This document shows, piece by piece, positions 24,531-33,400 of a stretch of 39,570 nucleotides of DNA. The position numbers were made by a program, and so were the translations under genes. The notes below the pieces were generated by a model. It did no database searches. It saw only the letters and a list, made by a program, of their open reading frames with translations, and was not told where the DNA came from. The DNA is from Methyloprofundus sp. (GTDB lineage Bacteria; Pseudomonadota; Gammaproteobacteria; Methylococcales; Methylomonadaceae), in NCBI GenBank assembly GCA_012960135.1, contig DUBW01000089.1, positions 1,000-40,569 of the forward strand, in the 5' to 3' direction. The stretch's first letter is position 1. Every line of letters begins with the position of its first letter.

Positions 24531-26864
24531 TTAGACACCTTTTTTATGCGACTTGGCTTTACTTTTACTCTTTTTAAACTCAAAGTTCTTACCTTTCCTA
24601 CGCTTTTTCTTATCATCATGGCCGGATTTTTTGGGTCTTTTCTCGACAACCTGAGTGGCGCCTCTACGCTCCATTCCCAAAAGATCAAAATCAATTTTCT
24701 TATCATCCAGGTTAACGCTGGCAACGATCACATTGACACTATCACCCAGACGATAACGCACACCGCTACGCTCACCTTTGAGCTGATGACTGGTCGGATC
24801 AAACTTGAAGAAATCTTGACCTAAAGACGTCACATGCACTAAGCCTTCGACGTAAAGATCGGATAGCTCAACGAAAAATCCAAAACCGGTAACGGCGGAA
24901 ATAACCCCGGCAAAAGACTCACCTATTTTGTCCTGCATATATTCACACTTTAGCCAGCTAACGACATCCCGGGTTGCTTCATCCGCGCGTCGCTCATTTG
25001 CAGAACAATGCTCACCTAAAGTAGTTATCTCAGGAAAACCACAATAAAAGCTTTCTGGTGATTTACCCTGTAAACAATGGCGAATAGCACGATGTACCAT
25101 TAAATCGGGGTAACGTCGGATAGGTGAAGTAAAGTGCGTATAAGCCTCTAATGCCAGACCGAAATGGCCCTTTTTCTCAGGGCTATACACCGCCTGCGAC
25201 ATGGAGCGCAGTAACACTGTCTGGATTAAATGTGCATCCGGTCTATCCTTTATGCTGCTGGTCAAATGCATATAATCAACAGGCGTAGGCTTGTCTCCGC
25301 CGCCCATATGCAAACCGACTTCACCTAGAAAAGTTTTTAATGTACGAATTTTTTCTTCAGAAGGCCCTTCATGAATACGTAATAAGCGCGGCATTTTTTT
25401 ACGATTCAGGTACCTTGCTGCTGCACTATTGGCAGCAATCATAAATTCTTCGATCAGCTTATGCGCATCATTTCGTTGTACCGGAATAATCTTGTCAATT
25501 TTCCGGTCCTCAGCAAACACAATCTGTGTCTCCTGGGTATCAAAGTCCATTGCGCCACGAATTTCACGCTGTCCCCGCATAGCTTTATATAAAGCATACA
25601 TTTGCTCTAAATGCGGCAAAACAGCATTATATTTCTTACGTAGCTTTACGTTATTATGCTCTAACATTGCGGAGACCTTATCGTAGGTTAACCGCGCATG
25701 AGAGCGCATCACTGCCTCAAAAAACTTAGCCCGAGTTACTTGTCCCTGCTCATTAATAAGCATCTCACAGACCATGCACAAGCGCTCTTCATCGGGATTG
25801 ATCGAACATAAGCCATTGGAGAGTATTTCCGGCAACATCGGAATGACCTGCTCAGGAAAATAAACCGAGGTACTACGATTTTTGGCCTCGATATCCAGGG
25901 CGCTACCGGGCTGCACATAATGAGATACATCGGCAATAGCCACCAGCAGCTTCCAGCCATTGGGTGTTTTACTGCAAAATACCGCATCATCAAAGTCACG
26001 TGCATCCGCACCATCAATTGTAACTAATGGCACATTGCGTAAATCAACCCGGCCTTGCTTGGCATCCTCTGCAACCACCTTTTTAAAAGGTTTGATTTGC
26101 TCAGCAACCGCATCAGGCCAGACACTGGGTAAATCATAGGTACGAATTGCAACATCAATCTCCATACCTGGTGCCATATGCGCACCAAGCACCTCGGCAA
26201 TCTTACCGATGGGCTGGCTTTTCATAGTTGGCTGTTCGATAATCGTTGCAACAACCATTTCTCCTTTTTTAGCTCCGTTCCCTTTGCCTTTAGGAATTAA
26301 AATATTTTGCGTAATTTTTTTATTATCTGGCTGCACAAATTGCACGCCATGCTCTTTAATAAAACGCCCGACAACTTGCTGGGTATTACGTTCCAGCACT
26401 TCGACAATCTTGCCCTCTCTGCGCCCTTTTCTATCCACGCCAGAAACACGCACCAGCGCGCGGTCATTATGCAAGACACGGTTCATTTCCCGTGGCGATA
26501 AAAACAAATCTTCACCCGCATCATCTGGTTTCAAAAAGCCAAAGCCATCGGCATAACTTAAAATTCGTCCGGGAATTAAGTCGTGACTATCGACTAAACA
26601 ATATTGCTGGCGACGGTTAAACAATAACTGTCCATCTCTCTCCATTGCCCGTAAACGTCTACGCAAGGCTTCTAATTGATCATCAGACTCTAGTGCAAAA
26701 GCCTCAGCAATCTGCTTTCGCCCCGTTGGCCGCCCGCCTTTCTCGAGCAACTGTAAAATCAATTCTCGACTGGGAATCGGTTGTTCATATTTCTCAGCTT
26801 CCCGCTGAGCATAAGGGTCGGTTATGGTACTAAAATCTAAACCATTTTCTGAGTCTTCGCTCAT
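24531..26864 (-). CDS. rnr: Ribonuclease R
   Basis: RNase R degrades structured RNA 3' to 5' and matures rRNA and tmRNA. The 777-residue protein has an N-terminal HTH (about 25-85) and a cold-shock domain region with GFGFLKPDDAGEDLF (about 105-130). The RNB catalytic domain carries DGADARDFDDAVF near residue 284-296, with the Asp cluster that binds Mg2+. The S1 domain near 640-725 has GFGFFVELSDLYVEGLVHV. The C-terminal tail is lysine/arginine-rich (about 740-777), as in E. coli. A TATAAT -10-like sequence lies upstream, in the spacer on its 5' side. rlmB is directly downstream. Confidence 0.97.
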   Translation of the reverse strand: MSEDSENGLDFSTITDPYAQREAEKYEQPIPSRELILQLLEKGGRPTGRKQIAEAFALESDDQLEALRRRLRAMERDGQLLFNRRQQYCLVDSHDLIPGRILSYADGFGFLKPDDAGEDLFLSPREMNRVLHNDRALVRVSGVDRKGRREGKIVEVLERNTQQVVGRFIKEHGVQFVQPDNKKITQNILIPKGKGNGAKKGEMVVATIIEQPTMKSQPIGKIAEVLGAHMAPGMEIDVAIRTYDLPSVWPDAVAEQIKPFKKVVAEDAKQGRVDLRNVPLVTIDGADARDFDDAVFCSKTPNGWKLLVAIADVSHYVQPGSALDIEAKNRSTSVYFPEQVIPMLPEILSNGLCSINPDEERLCMVCEMLINEQGQVTRAKFFEAVMRSHARLTYDKVSAMLEHNNVKLRKKYNAVLPHLEQMYALYKAMRGQREIRGAMDFDTQETQIVFAEDRKIDKIIPVQRNDAHKLIEEFMIAANSAAARYLNRKKMPRLLRIHEGPSEEKIRTLKTFLGEVGLHMGGGDKPTPVDYMHLTSSIKDRPDAHLIQTVLLRSMSQAVYSPEKKGHFGLALEAYTHFTSPIRRYPDLMVHRAIRHCLQGKSPESFYCGFPEITTLGEHCSANERRADEATRDVVSWLKCEYMQDKIGESFAGVISAVTGFGFFVELSDLYVEGLVHVTSLGQDFFKFDPTSHQLKGERSGVRYRLGDSVNVIVASVNLDDKKIDFDLLGMERRGATQVVEKRPKKSGHDDKKKRRKGKNFEFKKSKSKAKSHKKGV

Positions 26865-27248
26865 AACATATCTTTATTTATTTATTCAAAGTTTTTTTGC
26901 ATTAGCAAAAAATTATATATGCCATCATAACCCAAGATACGTAGTACTGCGCAAAAGTTTTACGCGCTTTAGTACTATCTATTATCGCCATCCATCTTGA
27001 AATTACTTATTTTGGCATAATGACTGCTTCAATTGTGCTGGTTTTATATCTTTATTCCTTGGTTTGGGTGCTGCGTTATACAAAAGATAAGCTACGAAAA
27101 ATAGGCTAATTATCAGTTTTACTCCTACGCTACTGATGTAAGTTTATACATTTACTAAAACCCAAAGCAGCAAATTCTCCAAACCCCCTAAACTGACGTA
27201 TAATGATTTCATTATTTACTTTAACCAAACTATATTTAAGCAACCTAA
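26865..27248. other. Intergenic region rnr / grxC with an AT palindrome and a small ORF
   Basis: The 384 bases hold divergent promoters. TATAAT for rnr lies on the minus strand near 26912-26918. TATAAT for grxC lies on the plus strand at 27199-27204, 45 bases before its ATG; neither has a good -35. TTTTTTGC-ATTA-GCAAAAAA at 26893-26912 is a perfect AT hairpin. A 29-codon ORF at 27020-27109 (MTASIVLVLYLYSLVWVLRY then KDKLRKIG) would give a single-helix membrane peptide, but it has no Shine-Dalgarno and is only a weak candidate. Confidence 0.45.
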
Positions 27249-27506
27249 ATGCCTGAAATTATTATTTACACCAGTAACTTCTGTCCATACTGCACCATGG
27301 CAAAACGTCTGTTAACAGCCAAGGGCGCTAGTTACAAAGAACTCAATGTCGACACGACTCATGGGTTAAGAGAAGAAATGATGCAAAAAACCAAACGCAG
27401 AACTGTGCCGCAGATTTATATTAATAAACAGCATATAGGCGGCTTTGATGATTTGCGTGCTCTAGATTTAAAAAAGGGCTTAGACCCTCTACTCGTCGCA
27501 AGCTAG
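27249..27506 (+). CDS. grxC: Glutaredoxin 3 (GrxC)
   Basis: This 85-residue protein is a classical dithiol glutaredoxin. The active site is NFCPYC (Cys12-Pro-Tyr-Cys15), the cis-Pro loop is TVPQIYINKQHIGG with Pro55 region, and GGFDDLRALD completes the glutathione-binding edge. It reduces protein disulfides and mixed disulfides with glutathione; gshB elsewhere in the window makes glutathione. It probably has its own promoter (TATAAT at 27199). An intrinsic terminator lies downstream at 27686-27721. Confidence 0.95.
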   Translation: MPEIIIYTSNFCPYCTMAKRLLTAKGASYKELNVDTTHGLREEMMQKTKRRTVPQIYINKQHIGGFDDLRALDLKKGLDPLLVAS

Positions 27507-27685
27507 CCATTATTACGGTGATGAGAAAGATATTAATTTTGTCTTATAGTGTTTTAAAATCAGAGAAATCATTTGATGTTAATTATCCATCATAGATATT
27601 AAATGACCGGAACAAAGTGAAAATTAACGATCATTTAGGTTGCTTTTTAAGACAGTATCCGCTCCCTATTCTTCACAAACATTTT

Positions 27686-27721
27686 AAGTCAGACGCAATC
27701 AAGTCTGGCTTCTATTTTTTT
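27686..27721 (+). terminator. Intrinsic terminator downstream of grxC
   Basis: AAGTCAGAC at 27686-27694 pairs with GTCTGGCTT at 27703-27711 (one G-U), followed by CTATTTTTTT. It is a good plus-strand terminator, but 180 bases beyond the grxC stop. The intervening 180 bases hold no gene I can support. Confidence 0.75.
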
Positions 27722-27737
27722 CAAGTCAATTCAGTAT

Positions 27738-27753
27738 GGTTTTTTAAAAAACC
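27738..27753. promoter_or_regulatory. 16-bp perfect palindrome upstream of the TetR-like gene
   Basis: GGTTTTTTAAAAAACC is fully self-complementary and lies just upstream of the TetR-type operator at 27764-27779. It may be part of the promoter or a second operator half, or a hairpin by chance. Confidence 0.3.
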
Positions 27754-27763
27754 AGCTAATATT

Positions 27764-27779
27764 TGGACCGTTCGGCCTA
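27764..27779. promoter_or_regulatory. TetR-type operator candidate 1
   Basis: TGGACCGTTCGGCCTA has the dyad ACCGnTCGG and shares TGGACC--TCGG with the second site at 28361-28376. It lies immediately upstream of the TetR-like frame, where autoregulation would be expected. Confidence 0.5.
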
Positions 27780-27785
27780 CAATAG

Positions 27786-28344
27786 ACCGGAAGACCACGA
27801 GACTTTAATGCCGATAAGGCGCTAGCAACGAAACAGTTATAGCGCGACGTCATTACAGAATTTTCTCGATTGTATGCGGTTGTCTAAAAGCAGTCTTTAC
27901 CAAAGCTTTGGTAATAAAGAAGCATTACTTATCAGCTGTATTGATCATTACCAAACCGCTTTCAACCAAAAACTATCCGAACTGCTTAAAGCCTCGACTT
28001 CTGGTCTAGGCTTTATTGCGCAATTACTCGAATCCGTGATTCGAGAAGCCAATGGTCGCGAGCGTAAGGGCTGCCTGCTTGTCAATACCGTGAATGAGCT
28101 AGGCACTAACGAGCCAATTATTACGGCAGCGATAGATCGCGGCTTTAACGCAGTGCATGTCACCATCAATAAAGCCTTAGCCAAGGCAGTAGTGGAGGGT
28201 GACTTATCGAAAAATGCTAATCTGGATGATTTGACGGCTTATTTAATGGTGGGGATTAGCGGCTTACGCACCATGGTTAAAGCTGGAACAGAATATAACA
28301 AGCTACATCGAGTTGCCCAAATTTTGCTTACCGCATTGAAATAG
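27786..28344 (+). pseudogene. TetR/AcrR-family regulator, frameshifted in the HTH
   Basis: From 27789 one frame reads GRPRDFNADKALATKQL, a typical TetR N-terminus, and then stops at TAG 27840-27842. From 27838 another frame reads YSATSLQNFLDCMRLSKSSL and YQSFGNKEALL, the rest of the HTH and the ligand domain, through to residue end ILLTALK at 28344. Normal family members have about five residues (FW.xG) between these parts, so a deletion near 27838 of roughly 17 bases is inferred. No start codon precedes GRPR: the sequence is ATAGACC where ATGACC would fit. A 156-residue product could start at ATG 27874 but would lack helices 1 and 2, so it is almost certainly not DNA-binding. Confidence 0.75.
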
Positions 28345-28360
28345 TTTTTTTACCACAATA

Positions 28361-28376
28361 TGGACCAATCGGTTCA
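28361..28376. promoter_or_regulatory. TetR-type operator candidate 2
   Basis: TGGACCAATCGGTTCA is an imperfect dyad (TGGACC-AATC-GGTTCA) 51 bases before the next gene. It closely resembles the site in front of the regulator, suggesting one regulator once controlled both genes. Confidence 0.5.
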
Positions 28377-28427
28377 TTAGTGGTTTTTTAAGAGACAATC
28401 TAGTCCTATTATTTATAAATAAGGTGA

Positions 28428-28985
28428 ATGATGCAATCTGAATACAAAATGTTATTAAATCCTGTGGCCGATGACAGTCATGAAACGCTGGTAAAGGCTA
28501 AAAAGAACTTAGGGTTTATCCCCAAGATGTACCGAAACATGGCTACTGCGCCAGGGTTGCTGGAGTCTTATCTATACACTTATGATCAGTTTCGTGAAAA
28601 CGCTGACTTTACATCTATCGAACAAGAAGTTGTATTCTTAACCATTAGCCGAGAAAATGGCTGTAGCTATTGTATGTCAGCACACTCATTAATCGCAGAT
28701 AAAATGTCGAATGTGCCGACAGAAATCACCGATGCCATTCGGGGTGATCTCACCATTTCAGATAGCAAACTAGCGGCATTACATGCCTTTACTAAAGCGA
28801 TGCATGTCTCTCGTGGATTGCCGACTCAAGCAGACGTACAAGCCTTTTTGTCAGCAGGCTATTCTGAGCGACATATACTCGATATTGTGATGGCTATAGC
28901 GGTAAAAACAATGAGTAATTTCACAAATCACCTGTTTCATACAGAAGTGGATGAGACTTTTGCATCAAGGCAATGGCCAGATTAA
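28428..28985 (+). CDS. Carboxymuconolactone decarboxylase family / AhpD-like peroxidase
   Basis: The 185-residue protein belongs to the CMD/AhpD-like family (peroxidase-related type). Its signature is VVFLTISRENGCSYCMSAHS, with the redox pair Cys79-x-x-Cys82 and His86. It is fully helical and cytosolic. Members reduce peroxides or other electrophiles through the cysteine pair; without a characterised relative the substrate is unknown. Its Shine-Dalgarno AAGGTG suits the second ATG (28431) better than the first. It lies downstream of the broken TetR-like regulator, with a conserved operator between them, so control of it has probably been lost or taken over. Confidence 0.9.
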   Translation: MMQSEYKMLLNPVADDSHETLVKAKKNLGFIPKMYRNMATAPGLLESYLYTYDQFRENADFTSIEQEVVFLTISRENGCSYCMSAHSLIADKMSNVPTEITDAIRGDLTISDSKLAALHAFTKAMHVSRGLPTQADVQAFLSAGYSERHILDIVMAIAVKTMSNFTNHLFHTEVDETFASRQWPD

Positions 28986-29239
28986 TCAGGGAGAAAGAGA
29001 TGCCATCAAATAAGGCAGGAGGTCAGATACAAGATTCCTTTAATATGGCACAGCAAGTTGCGGATTAAATTCTGTCTCAATCGCAGGGCGTGCTATAAGG
29101 TTTTCAGTACTACCTGCCCCGACAGCTTTTTTATCTCGAACCGAGCCGCTGGATCTATTTAGCTTTTAGTCATCTGCTAGAGCACTGGAGCGTAGCTCAT
29201 TAGTAATGCATGAAATAATGGGGCGCGTCTGGTATAAAC
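28986..29239. other. Intergenic remnant downstream of the CMD gene
   Basis: A short plus-strand ORF (ATG at 29000, MPSNKAGGQIQDSFNMAQQV, TAA at 29066) follows the CMD gene by 14 bases with a GGGAG-like ribosome binding site, but is only 22 codons. The sequence after it (to 29180) has protein-like stretches in shifting frames. It reads like the 5' end of a truncated third gene of the same operon; I cannot name it. Confidence 0.4.
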
Positions 29240-29725
29240 TTAGGTATTAATTTTTTTATGGCCCGCAGGACGGATGGCAACCTGGGTCTGGATTAGTGTG
29301 CATAAAGTACCATCAGCCAGATAATAGCCATATTCAAATAAGGGTGTACTTCGGCCTTTGCATTCTAAATCAGCGCGGATTTGTTGCTCTAATTCTGCCG
29401 AGAACTGGAAACGTAATTCGATATCACTTAACCCTTGAGCCCTGAAGTCCAGGTTTAATGATCGCGTCCAGACGCTATAATCAGGGAATATTTTCATGCA
29501 TGCCATTGCCGCAATGGGGTCAGCTAGGCAGGCCTGAAACCCACCAAATAAACTCCCGCCTATATTAGTGGCAATCCAGCTATGCGGTAAGCTTATTTTA
29601 ATATGTCGCCAGTCGGGAGATAAATCCAGTACCTTGATCCGCATTAGCCAAAATGGGGGGAACCATTCGATTCTTTTTTTATTGGATATTAAGGAAGTAT
29701 TCCAGATAAACCGGCGTAAGTTCAT
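29240..29725 (-). CDS. DUF4442 hotdog-fold protein (putative thioesterase)
   Basis: The 161-residue protein has the DUF4442/PaaI-type hotdog pattern. An N-terminal helix WFPPFWLMRIKVLDLSPDW leads into HSWIATNIGGSLFGGFQACL, in which a Gly-rich turn precedes the central helix DPIAAMACM, and DFRAQGLSDIELRF forms a following strand. Hotdog proteins of this type hydrolyse acyl-CoA or acyl-carrier thioesters, but no catalytic Asp/Glu can be assigned with certainty. It lies downstream of pepN on the same strand with a 101-base gap and may be independent. It has no signal peptide. Confidence 0.75.
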   Translation of the reverse strand: MNLRRFIWNTSLISNKKRIEWFPPFWLMRIKVLDLSPDWRHIKISLPHSWIATNIGGSLFGGFQACLADPIAAMACMKIFPDYSVWTRSLNLDFRAQGLSDIELRFQFSAELEQQIRADLECKGRSTPLFEYGYYLADGTLCTLIQTQVAIRPAGHKKINT

Positions 29726-29826
29726 TAGTGTGTTGACTGTAAAAAAATATTTATTTCACCATGAAGGCATGAAGAAGGTGAAAAGAAGTTTATTGAACTA
29801 CTTCCACCGTGTGCATAAGATCAATA

Positions 29827-32481
29827 TTAAGCCAGACTTTTACTGGCAATTTCAAATACATCTTTGGAGACATTTTCCGTGTTAATAATGCGCTCCAGTT
29901 GTTGTTTCATCAAACCCTGCCGCTGTTTATCAAACCTACGCCACTGAGTTAAAGCACTGACCATACGCGAGGCTACTTGTGGGTTAAGACTATTTAAAGC
30001 TATCACCTGGTCGGCTAAAAGCTGATACCCCTGACCATTTTTCATATGATAATGGATTGGGTTTGCCTGGCTAAATGCACCCACCAGGGAACGTACCCGG
30101 TTGGGGTTTTTTAAATCAAATGCCGCATGTTGTAATAAAGATTGCACCACGGCAAAAGTATCTGGCAGTGGACTTGATGCCTGAAGACTAAACCATTTAT
30201 CGATAACTAGTGCCTCATCTTGCCATTGCTGATAAAACTGCTGTAAACAAGCCTTTTTTTCCGGATTTTCAGAATTCACAATAGCGCCTAATGCTACAAT
30301 TTGGTCGGTCATGGTTTTAGCACTGGAAAATTGCTCGTTTGCCAATTGATGGCTTGCATCTGTATCCAGCTGAGTTAAATAATCCAGACATAGGTTTTTT
30401 ATCCTACGCCTGCCTATTGCAGCTGAATTCAATTCTCCGGCTTCATCCTGGTGGTTTTTTATGTACAGGGCAGTGATCTGTTCGGTTAATTGTTCGGCTA
30501 GACTACGTTTGACCGTTTGTCTGGCAAGATGAATAGCATCTACATCGATAACAGTCATTTGCTCCGCGAGATAGCTCTCAGCTGGTAAAGAGAGTAAACA
30601 GGCTAGGTATGACAGGTCGGGCGCAGGTTGTTCGAGTAACACTTTAAAGCTATCGACGAGTGCGTCAGGAATAGTTAGGCTCTTTCCTTGCTTAATTGCG
30701 CTGATCAGTTCAAAAATGATGCTGGCGGTTAATTGCTGGCCTGCTTCCCAGCGATTAAAACTATCATTGTCATGCTGTAATAAAAAGGCAAGCTCTGTTA
30801 AAGGCCGTTGCATTTGTAATTTAACTGGCGCAGAAAAATCACGTAATATAGATAATACCGGTTGGCTAAGTATATTTTCAAAGACAAAGCTCTGAGTGCT
30901 TGCTGTTAATTCCAGAGTCAGTTCATTATTCTGGGTAACTGCATCTACCACGGAGGCATCCATAAGCATGCCATCAGCGGCAAATAAAGCGACTTTAACG
31001 GGAATATGCAATACCGCTGCATTTTTCTGACCAGGTATCGTCTGACTTAATGTTAGCGTATAGGATCGCTTATCGGCATCATAATCCTGCTCAACCTTAA
31101 GCATAGGTGTTCCTGCTTGGGCGTACCAGCGTCTAAATTGGCTTAAATCTTTATCACTTGCATCTTCCATTGCCTGCACAAAATGTTCACAGGTCACTGC
31201 CTGGCCGTCATGTCGTTGAAAATATAAATCAGCGCCTTTATGAAACAACTCGGTGCCTAACAAGGTGCGTATCATACGCACCACTTCAGCGCCTTTTTCA
31301 TACACGGTCAGGGTATAGAAGTTATTAATTTCGATATAGGCTTCCGGGCGTATAGGATGTGCCAAAGGGCCTATATCCTCTGCAAACTGGCGGGTGCGTA
31401 GGGCATTAACATCATTTATGCGCTTAACTGCTCTGGAAGTCTGGTCGGCGGTAAATTCCTGATCACGGAAAACGGTAAAACCTTCTTTTAAACTTAATTG
31501 AAACCAGTCACGACAGGTGATGCGATTACCACTCCAGTTATGAAAATACTCATGACCTATGACACCCTCTATATGCTCATAATCCATATCAGTAGCAGTG
31601 TCGGGACGAGCTAAGACAAATTTGGTATTGAAAATATTCAGTCCTTTATTTTCCATAGCCCCCATGTTGAAATGACCGACTGCAACAATCATATACAAAT
31701 CTAGATCGTACTCACGCCCGTAGACTTGCTCATCCCAGCGCATGGAATTTTTTAATGACTGCATGGCATGAGCGCATTTATCGATATCATGTGCTTCGAC
31801 AAAAATTTGTAGGGTAATATCCCGGCCGCTCATGGTGGTAAAGTGATCTTCGATACACTCTAACTGCCCGGCAACTAAAGCAAACAAATAACACGGCTTT
31901 TTAAACGGGTCTTCCCAGCTAACCCAGTGACGGTTATCAATTAACTCGCCATGCGCTACTTTATTACCATTGGATAATAAAACTGGATAGAGTGTTTTAT
32001 CGGCAATTAATGTCGTGGTAAAGCGCGCCATTACATCAGGTCTATCCAGGAAATAGGTTATTTTACGAAACCCTTGAGCCTCGCATTGAGAGCACAACAT
32101 ATGATTAGAAACAAACAAACCTTCTAATGCACTATTGGCTTTTGGATTAATGGTATTTTCTATTGCCAGAGTGAAAGTTGTATTTTGGGGTACATCGACA
32201 ATCGTTAATGATTCATCCGTTAGCTTGTACTGGCTATCGGTTAGTGCCACGCCATTTAATGCAACACTGATTAAAGTGAGTTCTTCACCCAATAGCTCTA
32301 ACGCGGCATGTCTGGTGTTATTATCCGGGTTATGGGTAATCTTTAACCGAGAGACCACTCGAGTATACTCTGCCTCAAGAATAAAATTTAAATCGACGGT
32401 TTCGATTAAATACTTAGGCTCTTGATAGTCCTTGAGATAAATGGTTTGTAGTTTGGCTTCTGATTTGTTTTTTTTGTTCAT
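29827..32481 (-). CDS. pepN: Aminopeptidase N
   Basis: PepN (M1 family) is the main cytosolic zinc aminopeptidase. With the ATG at 32479-32481 the product has 884 residues. It has the exopeptidase motif GAMEN (about 274-278), the zinc site HEYFHNWSGNR (310-320) with the third ligand in LKEGF (Glu333), and the C-terminal helical repeat domain. An upstream TTG would overlap the DUF423 stop as TTGA; neither start has a strong Shine-Dalgarno. The gene follows DUF423 and moaB on the same strand. Length is close to E. coli PepN (870). Confidence 0.96.
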   Translation of the reverse strand: MNKKNKSEAKLQTIYLKDYQEPKYLIETVDLNFILEAEYTRVVSRLKITHNPDNNTRHAALELLGEELTLISVALNGVALTDSQYKLTDESLTIVDVPQNTTFTLAIENTINPKANSALEGLFVSNHMLCSQCEAQGFRKITYFLDRPDVMARFTTTLIADKTLYPVLLSNGNKVAHGELIDNRHWVSWEDPFKKPCYLFALVAGQLECIEDHFTTMSGRDITLQIFVEAHDIDKCAHAMQSLKNSMRWDEQVYGREYDLDLYMIVAVGHFNMGAMENKGLNIFNTKFVLARPDTATDMDYEHIEGVIGHEYFHNWSGNRITCRDWFQLSLKEGFTVFRDQEFTADQTSRAVKRINDVNALRTRQFAEDIGPLAHPIRPEAYIEINNFYTLTVYEKGAEVVRMIRTLLGTELFHKGADLYFQRHDGQAVTCEHFVQAMEDASDKDLSQFRRWYAQAGTPMLKVEQDYDADKRSYTLTLSQTIPGQKNAAVLHIPVKVALFAADGMLMDASVVDAVTQNNELTLELTASTQSFVFENILSQPVLSILRDFSAPVKLQMQRPLTELAFLLQHDNDSFNRWEAGQQLTASIIFELISAIKQGKSLTIPDALVDSFKVLLEQPAPDLSYLACLLSLPAESYLAEQMTVIDVDAIHLARQTVKRSLAEQLTEQITALYIKNHQDEAGELNSAAIGRRRIKNLCLDYLTQLDTDASHQLANEQFSSAKTMTDQIVALGAIVNSENPEKKACLQQFYQQWQDEALVIDKWFSLQASSPLPDTFAVVQSLLQHAAFDLKNPNRVRSLVGAFSQANPIHYHMKNGQGYQLLADQVIALNSLNPQVASRMVSALTQWRRFDKQRQGLMKQQLERIINTENVSKDVFEIASKSLA

Positions 32482-32492
32482 GATGTTCTGTA

Positions 32493-32876
32493 TCAACTTA
32501 TTTTGCAGGCTTTAAACGAAAAAATAATTACTAATAGCCAAGCACTTAAAAAACAAAGCCCGCCAATGGGAGTAATCATTCCTAGCCATCTCACGCCGGA
32601 TAAGCTGAGTAAATATAAGCTTCCTGAAAATAATGTAATTCCGGCAAACATCAGCCACCCGGCATATATTATTAATCGAGCGTCTGGATTTTGTTGTCTA
32701 AGTATAGCCATAAGCCCTAAGCCCAAAGCGTGCCACATTTGATAAGTCACGGCTGTTTTATAAACAGTCAGCATCTCAGGTGACAGTATTGCTTTTAGAG
32801 CATGGGCGCCAAATGCGCCCATGGTAACAGCAAGAAAAGCGCTGACAGTGCTTAAAAAAAGAAAGATCGGGTGCAT
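32493..32876 (-). CDS. DUF423 membrane protein (YgdD-like)
   Basis: The 127-residue inner-membrane protein has four predicted helices and the DUF423 pattern: an AVTMGAFGAHALK N-terminal block, QMWHALGLGLMAIL in the second helix, and MITPIGGLCFLSAWL in the fourth. The family (E. coli YgdD) has no known function. Its ATG overlaps the moaB stop by one base (TAATG), and its stop runs directly into the pepN leader, so moaB-DUF423-pepN is one transcript. Confidence 0.9.
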   Translation of the reverse strand: MHPIFLFLSTVSAFLAVTMGAFGAHALKAILSPEMLTVYKTAVTYQMWHALGLGLMAILRQQNPDARLIIYAGWLMFAGITLFSGSLYLLSLSGVRWLGMITPIGGLCFLSAWLLVIIFSFKACKIS

Positions 32877-33400
32877 TATTTCTCCATTAGACGTGGCATT
32901 AACTGTACAAGATTACACGGTTTGGTGCTAAAGTCTAATTGTTCACTAATTAAACTGTCCCAGGCGGTACGGCAGGCTCCGGATGATCCGGGTAAACAAA
33001 AAATGTAAGTCGCATTTGCTACGCCAGCAATAGCACGGGACTGGATCGTAGAGGTTTTTATCTGCTCATAAGAGAGCATTCTAAAGACCTCGCCAAAGCC
33101 GTCGAGTTTTTTATCCAGTAAAGGAGAAAATGCCTCAGGGGTACCATCTCTGCCGGTAACACCCGTGCCACCGGTGCTGATAATAACATTCACCTGGTCA
33201 TCGGCTATCCAGGTAGAAGCGGCGGCTCGGATCTGATAGATATTATCAATAACAATCTTTTTAGCATGCAAATGATGTCCTGAATGCTCTAAGCCTTCAA
33301 CCAGTGTTGCTCCCGATATATCGTCTGCTTCGGTGCGCGTGTCGGAAACAGTTAGAATTGCAATATTGAGTGGAATAAATTGTTGCTCAGTCCGGGACAT
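32876..33400 (-). CDS. moaB: Molybdenum cofactor biosynthesis protein B
   Basis: MoaB belongs to the MogA/MoaB family, whose fold binds molybdopterin. The ATG at 33398-33400, with AGGTG six bases upstream, gives 174 residues; an upstream GTG would add three. The fold motifs are AILTVSDTRTEADD, the GGTGVTGRDGTPEAF loop (with the TGxTGxD nucleotide/molybdopterin signature) and CLPGSSGACRTAWDSL. It is the first gene of moaB-DUF423-pepN on the minus strand. No other Moa genes are in the window. In gammaproteobacteria MoaB often has little activity alone and MogA does the adenylation. Confidence 0.93.
   Translation of the reverse strand: MSRTEQQFIPLNIAILTVSDTRTEADDISGATLVEGLEHSGHHLHAKKIVIDNIYQIRAAASTWIADDQVNVIISTGGTGVTGRDGTPEAFSPLLDKKLDGFGEVFRMLSYEQIKTSTIQSRAIAGVANATYIFCLPGSSGACRTAWDSLISEQLDFSTKPCNLVQLMPRLMEK

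Noticed and set aside
27617-27808. 63-codon plus-strand ORF after grxC
   Set aside because: It runs through the intrinsic terminator at 27686-27721 and the TetR operator region and begins with GTG without a Shine-Dalgarno.
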